Source of the DNA: Lachnospiraceae bacterium
Lineage (GTDB): Bacteria > Bacillota > Clostridia > Lachnospirales > Lachnospiraceae
Direction of reading: 5' to 3'
Assembly (NCBI GenBank): GCA_004556655.1
Contig: SFGF01000004.1
Location: 1 to 64,000, forward strand
DNA: 64,000 bases
Each line of letters begins with the position of its first letter. Within the stretch, counting starts at the first letter, position 1. The notes beneath the pieces are model-generated. The model made no database searches and was not told where the DNA came from. It was given only the letters and a program-made list of their open reading frames with translations. The translations under genes and the position numbers were made by a program. This document shows, one piece after another, positions 26,475 to 35,748 of the stretch.

Positions 26475-27755
26475 TTACTTCACAAAACCAAAATGTTTCG
26501 CTGCTTTTTTCAGGTAATCCAGGAAGTTTGCTTTTCTCACATCTTCCGTACTGACCAGTTCTACTGTTCCGATTTCTTTTCCATCCAGTGTGTAAATTGT
26601 TTTCCCGACTACATCTCCTTTTTTTATAGGCGCTTGCAGATTTTCTGTATATTCTGTTCTTTTTTCTACCTGGTCCAGATTACTTCCTTCTGTATCCAGA
26701 TATCGGAATGTTTCTTTATATTCACAGGAAACTTCTTCCTTGACTCCTCTGCCGATCTTTGCAGGTTCCGGTGTTTCTGGATCTTCGTCGACATATAAAT
26801 TACAAATTCCAAATCCATAGTTCAGCATAGCCGCTGCGTCTTTAAATCGCACTTTGTGATCCGGTGCTCCCATAACAACAGCAAGCAGCATAATATCTCC
26901 CCTTTTTGCCGCTGCAGAGACACAATATTTTGCTGTGCTTGTGCTTCCTGTTTTCAGCCCGACACATCCTTCATAGCTTCGCACCAGCTTATTGGTATTG
27001 GTAAGACAGAATTCCTTCGTTCCCTGAGCAGTCACATGCGTAATATTTTCCATCCATATGGAAGAATACTCCAATATCTGGGGAAAACGACCGATCAGCT
27101 CCCGGGACATAATCGCCACATCACCGGCAGAAGTATAATGATTCGTCGAATCTGTCAACCCGCAGCAATCTTCAAAATGTGTATGTACCATTCCCAGCTG
27201 ATTTGCTTTCTCATTCATTTTTTTCACAAATTCACTCTCACTGCCTGCAATATGTTCTGCCATGGCTACAGAAGCATCGTTTCCCGAAGCAACCACGATA
27301 CATTTGATCATAGTTTCAACGGTCTGCTTTTCTCCTTCTTCCAAAAACACCTGAGAGCCGCCCATACTTTTGGCATATGCACTGGTTGTAACCTCTTCCT
27401 CCATCGTCAGATTTCCTTTTTCCAGTTCTTCAAAAATCAGAAGTAAAGTCATGATTTTTGTGATACTTGCCGGACTTCTTTGCTCCTGTGAATTCTTTTC
27501 ATAGAGTACTTTACCGGTGGAAATCTCCAGAAGAATGACACTGGGCGCTTCGGTCTGAACCGGTGCATCCGAAGCATCCTGTACCTCTTCCTGTGATTGC
27601 CCTTCCTGTGCCTGTTCTTCCTGTGTCTGCTCCACCTGCGTCTCATAAAGGATCCGGGACGATAACTCCGATTCTTTTTCAAATTGTCCCCAGATTCTGA
27701 TCGGTTCCAGAAAAAAAGTAATTGCCAGCAACAGGCTGACGGCGATTTTTTTCAT
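26475..27755 (-). CDS. dacF: D-alanyl-D-alanine carboxypeptidase, PBP5/DacF type
   Basis: A 426-residue secreted or membrane-anchored peptidoglycan-trimming enzyme. The signal peptide covers about residues 1-23. The active-site motifs are S97-I-T-K100, SGN at 157-159 and KTG at 268-270. The C-terminal PBP5 domain follows from about residue 320, and the last 20 residues may form an anchoring helix. Residues 38-66 are an odd linker rich in Gln and Glu, not usual for this family. AGGGAG precedes the ATG. DacF in Bacillus is forespore-expressed; no sigma-F promoter was clearly read here, so a vegetative DacA role is possible. Confidence 0.92.
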   Translation of the reverse strand: MKKIAVSLLLAITFFLEPIRIWGQFEKESELSSRILYETQVEQTQEEQAQEGQSQEEVQDASDAPVQTEAPSVILLEISTGKVLYEKNSQEQRSPASITKIMTLLLIFEELEKGNLTMEEEVTTSAYAKSMGGSQVFLEEGEKQTVETMIKCIVVASGNDASVAMAEHIAGSESEFVKKMNEKANQLGMVHTHFEDCCGLTDSTNHYTSAGDVAIMSRELIGRFPQILEYSSIWMENITHVTAQGTKEFCLTNTNKLVRSYEGCVGLKTGSTSTAKYCVSAAAKRGDIMLLAVVMGAPDHKVRFKDAAAMLNYGFGICNLYVDEDPETPEPAKIGRGVKEEVSCEYKETFRYLDTEGSNLDQVEKRTEYTENLQAPIKKGDVVGKTIYTLDGKEIGTVELVSTEDVRKANFLDYLKKAAKHFGFVK

Positions 27756-27824
27756 ACGATCTCCCTATCATTCTTTATTTTACTATACGATTCTGATTCC
27801 TTTTTTATGTTATGATTTATCAAC

Positions 27825-27853
27825 TTGCCATTTATCAGATTTTTAGATATAAT
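27825..27853 (+). promoter_or_regulatory. Promoter of the CapA-like gene
   Basis: Plus-strand TTGCCA and TATAAT with a 17-base spacer. In the leader, TCAGGAC/GTCCTGA (27884-27901) forms a 7-base hairpin with loop TTTC. Confidence 0.75.
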
Positions 27854-27934
27854 GTGGTAGAAATCTCAAACCAATATTACGAATCAGGACTTTCGTCCTG
27901 ACGTTTTCAATATGCACTAGAAACAGGAAATCAT

Positions 27935-29209
27935 ATGAATCAGAGAGATATAGAGTACGAAAAAAGACGCAAGCGCCAGAAGCTTAGACGCCAGAAGCAA
28001 GTTCGCCGCCAGAAAATGATTCTGCTGGGGGGTACGATCATTTTCATCGCAGTGCTTTCCACTACGATCGGCATTGTTTCCTCCAGACATAAGGCGGCAA
28101 AAGAAGCGGCAAGACTGGAAGAACTGCAGCTGCAAAAGCAAAAAGAACAAGAAGAAGCTCAGAAACTGATCGAAGCCAACACAGTACATCTGGTTGCCGT
28201 CGGTGATAATCTGATTCACGAACATATTTACCAGTCGACAGACACCTCACAGCCTGTATGGAATTATGATCATCTATATACCAATATCAAGGATGATATC
28301 ATTTCTGCTGATCTGGCTGCTGTGAACCAGGAATGTATCTTTGTAGCTAATCACTCCAATGTTTCCGCATACCCTTCCTTCGGTTCACCCACGGAAATCG
28401 GTGACGCACTGGTAAATGCAGGATTTGATATCGTAGAACATGCAACCAATCATGCCTTTGATAAAGGAACTTCCGCAATTAATGAAACACTGGATTACTG
28501 GAAATCCAATCATCCGGATATCAAAGTGCTGGGGATTCATGACAGTCAGGAATCTGCCAATACCATTACTACTGTTACATGCAAAGATATCACATTCTCT
28601 CTGCTTAATTATACCAGCACCATCAATGGTGAGGAATATGACGCAATACCATCCTATATGATTGATTTTCTCAGATCCGAGAAGGTCACAGCAGATGTTG
28701 CAAAGGCAAAAGAAGCCGGTGATATGGTCATTGCATTTTTACACACGGGAGAAGAATATTCTACCGAGCCTAATCAGGATCAGAAAAACTTTCTTCAGCT
28801 TCTGCTCTCCCAGGGTGTGGATATTGCCATCTGTTCTCATTCTCATGTATTACAGAATTATGAGACCCTGACGGATGACCAGGGAAATGAAATGCTTGTT
28901 TATTATTCTCTCGGTAATTTTATCTCTACGCAGAAACAACCTGAATGCCTTCTGGGAGGTATGGCCGATATTACGATTACAAGAGATCCGCAGACCAGTG
29001 AATTATCAATTTCCGATTCTCAGTTGATTCCTCTGATTACGCATTATAACTATGAAAAAAATGAATACTCCGTATATAAACTCGAAGATTATTCAGAAGA
29101 ACTTGCAGGCGAACACAGTGTTCATGAAGAAACCAGCGAACCATTCACTCTGGAAAGTTTAAAACAACAGTTTCATAATGTGCTTGCACAACAATACACA
29201 TATGATTGA
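27935..29209 (+). CDS. CapA-family membrane-anchored metallophosphatase-like protein
   Basis: A 424-residue protein. Residues 1-27 are strongly basic, 28-50 form one membrane helix, and 52-80 are a charged coiled coil. The outer domain from about residue 86 is PGA_cap/CapA-like: AVGDNLIHE, ATNHAFDKG, FLHTGEEY and CSHSHVLQ match the metal-binding loops of the calcineurin-like fold. CapA proteins take part in poly-gamma-glutamate or wall-polymer export. No capB/capC is next to it, so a polymer is not proven. A strong terminator follows. Confidence 0.85.
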   Translation: MNQRDIEYEKRRKRQKLRRQKQVRRQKMILLGGTIIFIAVLSTTIGIVSSRHKAAKEAARLEELQLQKQKEQEEAQKLIEANTVHLVAVGDNLIHEHIYQSTDTSQPVWNYDHLYTNIKDDIISADLAAVNQECIFVANHSNVSAYPSFGSPTEIGDALVNAGFDIVEHATNHAFDKGTSAINETLDYWKSNHPDIKVLGIHDSQESANTITTVTCKDITFSLLNYTSTINGEEYDAIPSYMIDFLRSEKVTADVAKAKEAGDMVIAFLHTGEEYSTEPNQDQKNFLQLLLSQGVDIAICSHSHVLQNYETLTDDQGNEMLVYYSLGNFISTQKQPECLLGGMADITITRDPQTSELSISDSQLIPLITHYNYEKNEYSVYKLEDYSEELAGEHSVHEETSEPFTLESLKQQFHNVLAQQYTYD

Positions 29210-29218
29210 TCTATATGC

Positions 29219-29267
29219 AAAAGGGATAAGGATGAAACTTATAAAAGTTTTCCTTATCCCTTTTTTT
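29219..29267 (+). terminator. Terminator after the CapA-like gene
   Basis: AAGGGATAAGGA (29221-29232) and TCCTTATCCCTT (29251-29262) form a perfect 12-base stem, followed by five more T. The A-rich left flank makes it usable in both directions, serving the convergent gene as well. Confidence 0.88.
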
Positions 29268-29280
29268 CCTGTACACAGGA

Positions 29281-29868
29281 TCATCTCTGGATAAACAGCA
29301 ATACCCTTGTCCTGATTTCTTCCACTTTTTTAGGAAGTCTCTCATGTTTGGCCATAAACAGATGAAGAGAGAAATCAAACGTATATACCAGGATCACCAC
29401 AGCTGCCAAGATCATCCCTGCCCGGTAAGGATAACTGTCTGCAATCATCTCTACAAAATTCTGCAGGAATGCAAAAAGCAATACCGTATAGAATCCCCAG
29501 GCAATGGTGCTTTCCAGACAGATGATTCCTTTATAATTAAATGGCTTCTCGTTGTAGTCCCACCAGACCTGTCCAAGAAAATGCTTCATAACTACTGCTG
29601 TCACAAATTCAAGTCCTGTTGCCAGTGCGGCGCCCGCCAGATACAAGAACAAATATTGCCCTCCCAAAGGTTTTAAAATTGCAAAAACGGTCAAAGCTCC
29701 CACTGCATAAATCGGACAAAACGGGGAAAAAGCAAAGCCCCTGTTTGTCAGTTTTCTGTTGCAGAATGACATGTAAATCGACTCTACAACCCAGCCCATA
29801 AAGCTGTAAATAATAAACCACTGTACGAAATGGTACAAATCCGTTCCGTAAACTGCATGTGTCCACAT
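29281..29868 (-). CDS. PF06541-type membrane protein (putative ABC-transporter type IV)
   Basis: A 195-residue protein with about five membrane helices. FIIYSFMGWVVESIYMS near the N-terminus, LTNRGFAFSPFCPIYAVGAL and the later WDYNEKPFNYKGIICLESTIAWG are hallmarks of this widespread Clostridia family, often annotated as a CmpB-like ABC-transporter protein although no ATPase partner is known. There is no adjacent ATPase gene here either. The function is unknown. Confidence 0.75.
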   Translation of the reverse strand: MWTHAVYGTDLYHFVQWFIIYSFMGWVVESIYMSFCNRKLTNRGFAFSPFCPIYAVGALTVFAILKPLGGQYLFLYLAGAALATGLEFVTAVVMKHFLGQVWWDYNEKPFNYKGIICLESTIAWGFYTVLLFAFLQNFVEMIADSYPYRAGMILAAVVILVYTFDFSLHLFMAKHERLPKKVEEIRTRVLLFIQR

Positions 29869-30030
29869 AATATCCCCTCACATTTCTGAAAATCTTTTTT
29901 ATTTTCTTTAAGTAAAATCTGATTTCATTGTTGTTTTTGATGGTGTCATTCTAACATAGAAAAATTAAAAAATCCATCGAAAACAGGGAATATTAAAGAA
30001 AACTTCAGAAATATTTCGATTTCATAACGT

Positions 30031-30065
30031 AAAAAAGCAACTTCCGTTTCCGGAAATTGCTTTTT
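30031..30065. terminator. Terminator after rpsU
   Basis: GCAACTTCCG and CGGAAATTGC (one G-U pair) form a 10-base stem with loop TTTC, flanked by six A on one side and five T on the other. On the minus strand it ends the rpsU transcript 34 bases after the stop. Confidence 0.85.
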
Positions 30066-30098
30066 GTTTTATGGCTTTACGCCCCGCTTGCACAAAAA

Positions 30099-30275
30099 TT
30101 AGTTATATTTACGTTTTCTTGCAGCTTCAGATTTTTTCTTACGACGAACACTTGGTTTCTCGTAATGCTCTCTTTTGCGGATTTCCTGCTGAATGCCGGC
30201 TTTAGCACAGCTACGTTTAAATCTACGCAGAGCACTATCTAAAGTTTCGTTTTCTTTTACGATAACGTTTGACAT
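30099..30275 (-). CDS. rpsU: 30S ribosomal protein S21
   Basis: A 58-residue basic protein of the small ribosomal subunit. The translation opens MSNVIVKENETLDSALRRFK, continues with SCAKAGIQQEIRKREHYEKP and ends in a lysine- and arginine-rich tail RKKKSEAARKRKYN, exactly the S21 family. The ribosome site GGGAGG lies about 13 bases before the ATG, and a hairpin sits right upstream. It has its own promoter and terminator, so it is a single-gene unit here rather than part of the dnaG-rpoD operon. Confidence 0.97.
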   Translation of the reverse strand: MSNVIVKENETLDSALRRFKRSCAKAGIQQEIRKREHYEKPSVRRKKKSEAARKRKYN

Positions 30276-30297
30276 AGTCTCACACCTAACCTCCCTC

Positions 30298-30325
30298 CAG
30301 TTGTAGATTGTGCAGAATACAACTG
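30298..30325 (-). promoter_or_regulatory. Hairpin before the rpsU ribosome site
   Basis: CAGTTGTA and TACAACTG form a perfect 8-base stem with a 12-base loop, directly followed by GAGGGAGG. This is a candidate for translational feedback by S21; no protein-binding data are implied. Confidence 0.4.
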
Positions 30326-30352
30326 TTTGGGTATTTTATTGCACTGACATTA

Positions 30353-30380
30353 ATTATATCAGATTTTTTTAATACGTCAA
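30353..30380 (-). promoter_or_regulatory. Promoter of rpsU
   Basis: Minus-strand TTGACG and a perfect TATAAT with a 16-base spacer, about 75 bases before the rpsU ATG. Confidence 0.8.
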
Positions 30381-30421
30381 CAGATTTTTCTCAGATTTTG
30401 TAAATTTCTATAATCTGTTTT

Positions 30422-33061
30422 TTATGCCAGCTGTCCTTCCACAAGCTCAGGGATCTTGGCAATTGCTTCCCCGATTTTTTCCGGTTTCTTTCCGCCGGCC
30501 TGTGCCATATTCGGACGACCGCCGCCGCCTCCGCCTACAATGGCTGCTGCTGCTTTGATCAGGTTACCTGCATGAGCACCCTTGTCCATAGCACCCTGGG
30601 TAGCCATAGCCAGAAGACTTACTTTACCATCTTTTGCAGATGCCAGAACAACAACACCTTCGCCCAGTTTTTCTTTCAGCTGATCTCCCAGATCTCTCAG
30701 ACCGTTCATATCTACATCAGTTACAGCGGATGCCAGGACTTTCACACCTTTCACTTCCACTACCTGATCCATAACATCACCAAGAGATTCCTGCGCCATT
30801 TTGCTCTTCAGGGATTCATTTTCACTGTGCAGTTCTTTCACTTCTTTCTGCAGATGTGTGATCTTATCCTGAATCTCAGCCGGAGAAGTTTTCAGCATTT
30901 TTGCGATATCGTGGAGATTTGTCTCCATTTCTTTATAATACTCAAGAACGTTATTGCCGGTAAGTGCTTCGATACGACGAACACCTGCTGCCACACCTGC
31001 TTCGGAAACGATCTTAAACAGTGTGATTGCAGAAGTATTTGCCACATGAGTACCACCGCAAAGCTCGATTGAGAAATCACCCATAGATACCACACGTACC
31101 TCATCCCCGTATTTTTCACCGAACAATGCCATAGCACCGGTTTTCTTCGCTTCTTCGATTCCCATGATCTGTGTTTTTACTTCCAGACCTGCCTGGATCT
31201 CTTTATTCACCAGCTCTTCCACTTTGGCGATCTCTTCCGCTGTCATCGGCTGGAAATGAGCAAAGTCAAAACGAAGTCTGGTAGGTGTAACAAGAGAACC
31301 TTTCTGCTCTACATGAGAACCAAGAACTGTTTTCAGGGCTTTCTGAAGCAGATGGGTTGCACTGTGGTTTTTGCAGGTATCTGCACGGCCTGCCGTACAA
31401 ACTTTCAGTGTCACAGCTTCACCTTTGGAAATCATACCGGATTCCATCGTTCCTACATGACCGTATTTGCCGCCGCGAAGCTTGATGGTGTCTTCTACAC
31501 GAAATACACCGTTTTCTGTAGAGATCACACCTTTATCACCTTCCTGACCACCCATAGTAGCATAGAATGGAGTATGCTCTACGAAAATCGTTCCGCTCTG
31601 GCCTTCCATCAGAGAATCTACAATCTCTGTATCGGTCGTCATAACAGTTACTTTGGAAGTATCTTCCAGTTTATCATAACCTGTAAATTCTGTTGTTATG
31701 GAAGTATCGATCTCATCGTATACAGTTGCATCTGCTCCCATATAATTGGTCACTTCACGGGCTGTACGGGCACGCTCTCTCTGAGCATCCATCTCTGCCT
31801 TAAAGCCATCTTCGTCGATCTGGTATCCCTTTTCTTCCAGAATCTCTTTTGTCAGATCCATCGGGAATCCATAAGTATCATACAGTTTGAAAGCATCAGA
31901 ACCACTCAGTGTATTCTTTCCTGCTGCTTTCATATCCTCTTCCATATCATTCAGGATTTTAAGACCCTGATCGATGGTTTTATTGAACTGATTCTCTTCG
32001 TTTGTCAGTACATTCAGGATAAAGTCTTTCTTCTCTTCCAGTTCCGGATATCCGTCTTTGGAACCTTCGATTACTGTTGCACTCAGTTTTGCAAGGAACT
32101 GTCCCTGGATACCAAGAAGACGTCCATGACGGGCAGCACGACGGATCAGACGGCGAAGAACATAGCCTCTTCCTTCATTTGTCGGCATAACACCATCGGA
32201 GATCAGGAAGGTAGCGGAACGCATATGGTCTGTAATCAGACGAATAGATACATCCGCATCATGATCTGCACCGTAAGTCTTTCCTGCGATTTCGCAGACT
32301 TTATTTCTCAGAGCACAGATAGTATCCACATCAAAAATTGAATCCACATCCTGTACAACAACGGCCAGACGTTCCAGACCCATACCGGTATCGATATTCT
32401 TCTGTTTCAGAGTCTCATAATGACCTTCTCCGTCATTTTCAAACTGGGTAAATACGTTGTTCCAAACTTCGATATAACGGTCGCAGTCGCAGCCTACGGT
32501 ACAGTCCGGTTTGCCGCAGCCATACTTTTCTCCTCTGTCATAGTAAATCTCGGAACATGGACCGCAGGGACCTGCACCGTGCTCCCAGAAGTTGTCTTCT
32601 TTACCAAAACGGAAGATACGCTCAGCCGGAATACCTACTTCTTTATTCCAGATATCAAATGCTTCATCATCTTCCATATATACAGATGGATAAAGACGGT
32701 CAGGATCAAGACCTACCACCTGTGTCAAAAACTCCCATGACCATGCAATCGCTTCATGTTTGAAGTAATCACCAAAAGAAAAGTTTCCAAGCATCTCAAA
32801 AAAGGTACCATGGCGGGCAGTTTTACCTACATTTTCAATATCACCGGTACGGATACACTTCTGGCAGGTAGCCACACGTGTTCTCGGCGGGATCTCTGCT
32901 CCTGTAAAATATGGTTTCAGCGGAGCCATACCTGCATTGATCAGCAGAAGGCTCTTATCATTCTGCGGTACAAGCGAAAAACTGTTCATAACCAGATGTC
33001 CTTTGCTCTCGAAAAAGTCCAGAAACATCTGACGAAGTTCATTTACTCCATACTTTTTCAC
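30422..33061 (-). CDS. alaS: Alanyl-tRNA synthetase
   Basis: Charges tRNA-Ala. With the GTG start at 33061 it has 879 residues. AGGAGG lies eight bases before that GTG, and the next residues KKYGVNELRQMFLDFF are the usual N-terminus; the longer open frame to 33133 would lie inside the promoter. Class II motif regions include MAPLKPYFTG and ATCQKCIRTGDIENVG. The editing domain has HSATHLL and the zinc-site ELCGGTHV, and the C-Ala domain ends with GGGGGGRPNMAQAGG. Confidence 0.98.
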   Translation of the reverse strand: MKKYGVNELRQMFLDFFESKGHLVMNSFSLVPQNDKSLLLINAGMAPLKPYFTGAEIPPRTRVATCQKCIRTGDIENVGKTARHGTFFEMLGNFSFGDYFKHEAIAWSWEFLTQVVGLDPDRLYPSVYMEDDEAFDIWNKEVGIPAERIFRFGKEDNFWEHGAGPCGPCSEIYYDRGEKYGCGKPDCTVGCDCDRYIEVWNNVFTQFENDGEGHYETLKQKNIDTGMGLERLAVVVQDVDSIFDVDTICALRNKVCEIAGKTYGADHDADVSIRLITDHMRSATFLISDGVMPTNEGRGYVLRRLIRRAARHGRLLGIQGQFLAKLSATVIEGSKDGYPELEEKKDFILNVLTNEENQFNKTIDQGLKILNDMEEDMKAAGKNTLSGSDAFKLYDTYGFPMDLTKEILEEKGYQIDEDGFKAEMDAQRERARTAREVTNYMGADATVYDEIDTSITTEFTGYDKLEDTSKVTVMTTDTEIVDSLMEGQSGTIFVEHTPFYATMGGQEGDKGVISTENGVFRVEDTIKLRGGKYGHVGTMESGMISKGEAVTLKVCTAGRADTCKNHSATHLLQKALKTVLGSHVEQKGSLVTPTRLRFDFAHFQPMTAEEIAKVEELVNKEIQAGLEVKTQIMGIEEAKKTGAMALFGEKYGDEVRVVSMGDFSIELCGGTHVANTSAITLFKIVSEAGVAAGVRRIEALTGNNVLEYYKEMETNLHDIAKMLKTSPAEIQDKITHLQKEVKELHSENESLKSKMAQESLGDVMDQVVEVKGVKVLASAVTDVDMNGLRDLGDQLKEKLGEGVVVLASAKDGKVSLLAMATQGAMDKGAHAGNLIKAAAAIVGGGGGGRPNMAQAGGKKPEKIGEAIAKIPELVEGQLA

Positions 33062-33104
33062 TGTTCGTTCCTCCTCATAGTCAAAATTCATCAAACTAAA
33101 TTTC

Positions 33105-33133
33105 ATTCTATCACACTTATTCAGGTGGTGCAA
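33105..33133 (-). promoter_or_regulatory. Promoter of alaS
   Basis: Minus-strand TTGCAC and TAGAAT with a 17-base spacer, immediately after the tyrS stop. No T-box is present before alaS. Confidence 0.65.
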
Positions 33134-33134
33134 T

Positions 33135-34358
33135 TTATAATACGCAAATCTTTTTGAATTTTTTCTTTCCGCGTTTCAGTACCATGCCATCTGCCGGAAT
33201 ATCTTCTTTGGTTACCGTATAACGGATATCTGTGATTTTCTCTCCGTCGATGGATACTCCGCCCTGTTCAATGGCACGGCGTCCTTCTGAACGGGAAGTT
33301 ACCAGTTCTGCTTTGCAGAGCATGGAGATCAGGTCGATGGAACCATCTTTAAAATCTTCATCGGACAGTTCTGTGGTAGGCATGTTCTCTGCGCTTCCTG
33401 CAGAAAATAATGCTCTTGCGCCTTCCTGTGCTTTTTTTGCCTCTTCTTCTCCATGTACCAGAGAAGTCAGTTCATAGGCAAGAATTTCTTTTGCCTGATT
33501 CAGCTGGCTGCCTTCCCATTTGTCCATCTCATCGATCTGCTCCAGTGGAAGGAAAGTAAGCATACGGATACATTTCAGCACATCTGCATCAGCCACATTT
33601 CTCCAGTACTGGTAGAAATCAAACGGAGAGGTCTTATTCGGATCCAGCCATACTGCACCGGACTGTGTTTTACCCATCTTCTTTCCTTCAGAATTCAGAA
33701 GGAGGGTGATCGTCATCGCACATGCGTTTTTACCAAGTTTTCTGCGGATCAGTTCTGTACCGCCCAGCATGTTGCTCCACTGATCATCACCACCGAACTG
33801 CATGTTGCAGCCGTATTTCTGGTACAGCATGTAGAAGTCAAAGCTCTGCATGATCATGTAATTGAATTCCAGGAAGCTCAGACCTTTTTCCATACGCTGT
33901 TTGTAGCATTCTGCAGTCAGCATACGATTGACTGAGAAATGCGGTCCGATGTCACGCAAGAACTCGATGTAGTTCAATCCCATCAGCCAGTCTGCATTGT
34001 TAACCATCAGTGCTTTTCCGTCAGAGAAATCAATAAAACGTTCCATCTGTTTTTTGAAGCAGTCACAGTTATGCTGGATAGTCTCCTGTGTCATCATCTG
34101 ACGCATATCACTTCTTCCGGAAGGATCTCCAACCATGGCGGTACCTCCTCCGATCAGGGCGATCGGTTTGTTGCCTGCCATCTGAAGACGTTTCATCAGA
34201 CACAGTGCCATAAAATGTCCTACATGAAGACTGTCTGCTGTCGGGTCAAAACCGATATAAAATGTTGCTTTTCCATTGTTGATCAGGTCTTTAATTTCTT
34301 CTTCATCGGTTACCTGGGCGATCAGACCACGGGCAACCAGTTCGTCATAAATCTGCAT
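33135..34358 (-). CDS. tyrS: Tyrosyl-tRNA synthetase
   Basis: Charges tRNA-Tyr. It is a class I enzyme of about 407 residues. FYIGFDPTADSLHVGHF contains the HIGH-like motif, GGDDQWSNML the tyrosine pocket, and GKKMGKTQSG the KMSKS-like loop. The C-terminal S4-like RNA-binding domain contains SEGRRAIEQGGVSI. Two starts are possible, ATG at 34364 or 34358, both served by AAGGAG; the second has better spacing and family agreement. The frame further upstream runs through the T-box and is not coding. Confidence 0.97.
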   Translation of the reverse strand: MQIYDELVARGLIAQVTDEEEIKDLINNGKATFYIGFDPTADSLHVGHFMALCLMKRLQMAGNKPIALIGGGTAMVGDPSGRSDMRQMMTQETIQHNCDCFKKQMERFIDFSDGKALMVNNADWLMGLNYIEFLRDIGPHFSVNRMLTAECYKQRMEKGLSFLEFNYMIMQSFDFYMLYQKYGCNMQFGGDDQWSNMLGGTELIRRKLGKNACAMTITLLLNSEGKKMGKTQSGAVWLDPNKTSPFDFYQYWRNVADADVLKCIRMLTFLPLEQIDEMDKWEGSQLNQAKEILAYELTSLVHGEEEAKKAQEGARALFSAGSAENMPTTELSDEDFKDGSIDLISMLCKAELVTSRSEGRRAIEQGGVSIDGEKITDIRYTVTKEDIPADGMVLKRGKKKFKKICVL

Positions 34359-34401
34359 AATCATTGTTCTCCTTTTCCGTCGTTTGTTATGATGTAGGTA
34401 T

Positions 34402-34708
34402 AAAAAAAGAACCCATATTTCATCCCTTTTAGGACGAGATACGGATCCCGTGTTACCACCTAATTTCACAGAAAACTCTCATTTCCTGCCTCAGTAAGTA
34501 CAGCGTTCGCAATACTTTGACCTGGATAACGGCGGTCAGACCGTCACAGCCTACTATGCCGGATCGATATACCTTTGAATTCAATTCCTGCAATTCGGTG
34601 TGCTGCTCCAAGAGGTATTCACAGAAAGTTCGACGGGGGCCTCTCACCATCCGGCTCCTCTCTGTCCGTGTTCCTTACTGTTACTTGTTCTTTTCATAGC
34701 TTTTATCT
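34402..34708 (-). ncRNA. T-box leader of tyrS
   Basis: The minus-strand leader of about 305 bases has the T-box sequence AATTAGGTGGTAACACGG (34448-34465 region), whose bulge pairs with the uncharged tRNA end. It is followed by a terminator hairpin ending in TTCTTTTTTT (34402-34450). Upstream are the stem I features AGAGAG, GGTGAGAG and GTGAATACC. A candidate specifier codon is TAT at 34569-34571, followed by a purine as expected. Uncharged tRNA-Tyr would favour the antiterminator and tyrS expression. Tyrosine specificity rests on the gene downstream and this codon. Confidence 0.93.
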
Positions 34709-34714
34709 TTCAAA

Positions 34715-34743
34715 AGTATACAAACTTAATAATTTTTTGTCAA
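34715..34743 (-). promoter_or_regulatory. Promoter of the T-box-tyrS unit
   Basis: Minus-strand consensus TTGACA and TATACT with a 17-base spacer. It starts 38 bases after the end of the YczE-type gene. Confidence 0.85.
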
Positions 34744-34781
34744 GGGTATCTGAAAATCTTTTCCCAAATGCGATTTGAACA

Positions 34782-35438
34782 CTACGCATGCATCATCGGG
34801 ATATTAACATGTTTCATAAAGGTTCCTGCCAGTATCGGCTCGGATATTTTTTCACGGCAGATCTGAATGAATGGTCCCATGCAGAATGCGATCAGGATTG
34901 TTCCGATTCCCAGATCCCCACCCAGGAAAAATCCGATTCCTACGCAAATCAGATCTGTTGCGATACGGCAGAATTTGAATGGTACAGGTGTTTTTGCATC
35001 CAGTGCAAGTGCCTGTGCATCATAAGGAGAAACTCCCAGGTTTGCTGTATAGTACAGTGCAGAAGAGATAGAGATCAAAGCCAGACCCAACACCATAAGG
35101 AAAACTCTCATAGCCATTCCCGGGTTTCCTACCAAATGACGAATCACTACAGTTGCTGTATCAACAATCGTACCTGTACATGTAAGACTGATGATCGTTG
35201 CCAGTCCAAGCAGTGATCTCTTCATTTTCCATGCGATCAAAGTCAGGATCGCACAGGATGTCAGGAAAACTACCTGATAAGAAAGACCGGTGGTTTTGCA
35301 GATTCCGAACATCAGTACACTGAAAGGATCCACACCGAAACCGGATAATTTATTACAAGCCACAGAAATAGAAGTTATAACAATACCTATAATTGCCATT
35401 GCGATTCTTTTTGCCATAATCTTAGATTCTGTATTCAT
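34782..35438 (-). CDS. YczE/YyaS-type membrane protein
   Basis: A 218-residue protein with about five to six membrane helices. The N-terminal MAKRIAMAIIGIVITSISVA, the G-V-D-P-F motif in SGFGVDPFSVLMFG and the repeated NLGVSPYDAQAL identify the YczE/YyaS/YitT-like family. In Bacillus a member affects lipopeptide production, but the general function is unknown. It is divergent from an AraC regulator across 310 bases and so may be its target. Confidence 0.75.
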   Translation of the reverse strand: MNTESKIMAKRIAMAIIGIVITSISVACNKLSGFGVDPFSVLMFGICKTTGLSYQVVFLTSCAILTLIAWKMKRSLLGLATIISLTCTGTIVDTATVVIRHLVGNPGMAMRVFLMVLGLALISISSALYYTANLGVSPYDAQALALDAKTPVPFKFCRIATDLICVGIGFFLGGDLGIGTILIAFCMGPFIQICREKISEPILAGTFMKHVNIPMMHA

Positions 35439-35748
35439 GATTTTTTGCTCCTTTAATTAAGTATTTCTTGTTATTTTTTACAATACAAAGTATAATATCA
35501 GCAAGCGGTAAATTCTACCACAATCTCAGCGTATTTTATAACAATATCATCTTATTTAATTGTTTTTATAAGTTTTTTAAGGATTTTTTGTAACGATTTC
35601 GTCGTATCGTTGTTTCGTTTTTTTGTGGATTCATTACTGAAATCAGTGTTTTTTACTCGATTTTTTGTACACTATTTTGGCATTATTTCGCCATGCAGAT
35701 ATTCTTTTCATAAAATGTATGGGAATTTTAGAATTATAAGGAGAAATC
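35439..35748. other. 310-base intergenic region between YczE-type and AraC genes
   Basis: It holds a plus-strand promoter (separate entry) and, at 35592-35611, a 6-base stem AACGAT/ATCGTT followed by GTTTCGTTTTTTTG, a weak terminator-like element on the plus strand. The stretch is very AT-rich, with repeated TTTTTTG tracts. No coding frame or known RNA family was recognised. Confidence 0.5.
35677..35705 (+). promoter_or_regulatory. Promoter of the AraC-type gene
   Basis: Plus-strand TTGGCA and TATTCT with a 17-base spacer, 43 bases before the ATG. Confidence 0.55.

Noticed and set aside
31256..32341. 361-codon open frame on the plus strand opposite alaS
   Set aside because: Antisense shadow of the alanyl-tRNA synthetase gene; translation shows no domain and no start signals.
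34453..34650. Short minus-strand open frame in the tyrS leader
   Set aside because: It overlaps the T-box stem I and antiterminator, which explain the conserved sequence.
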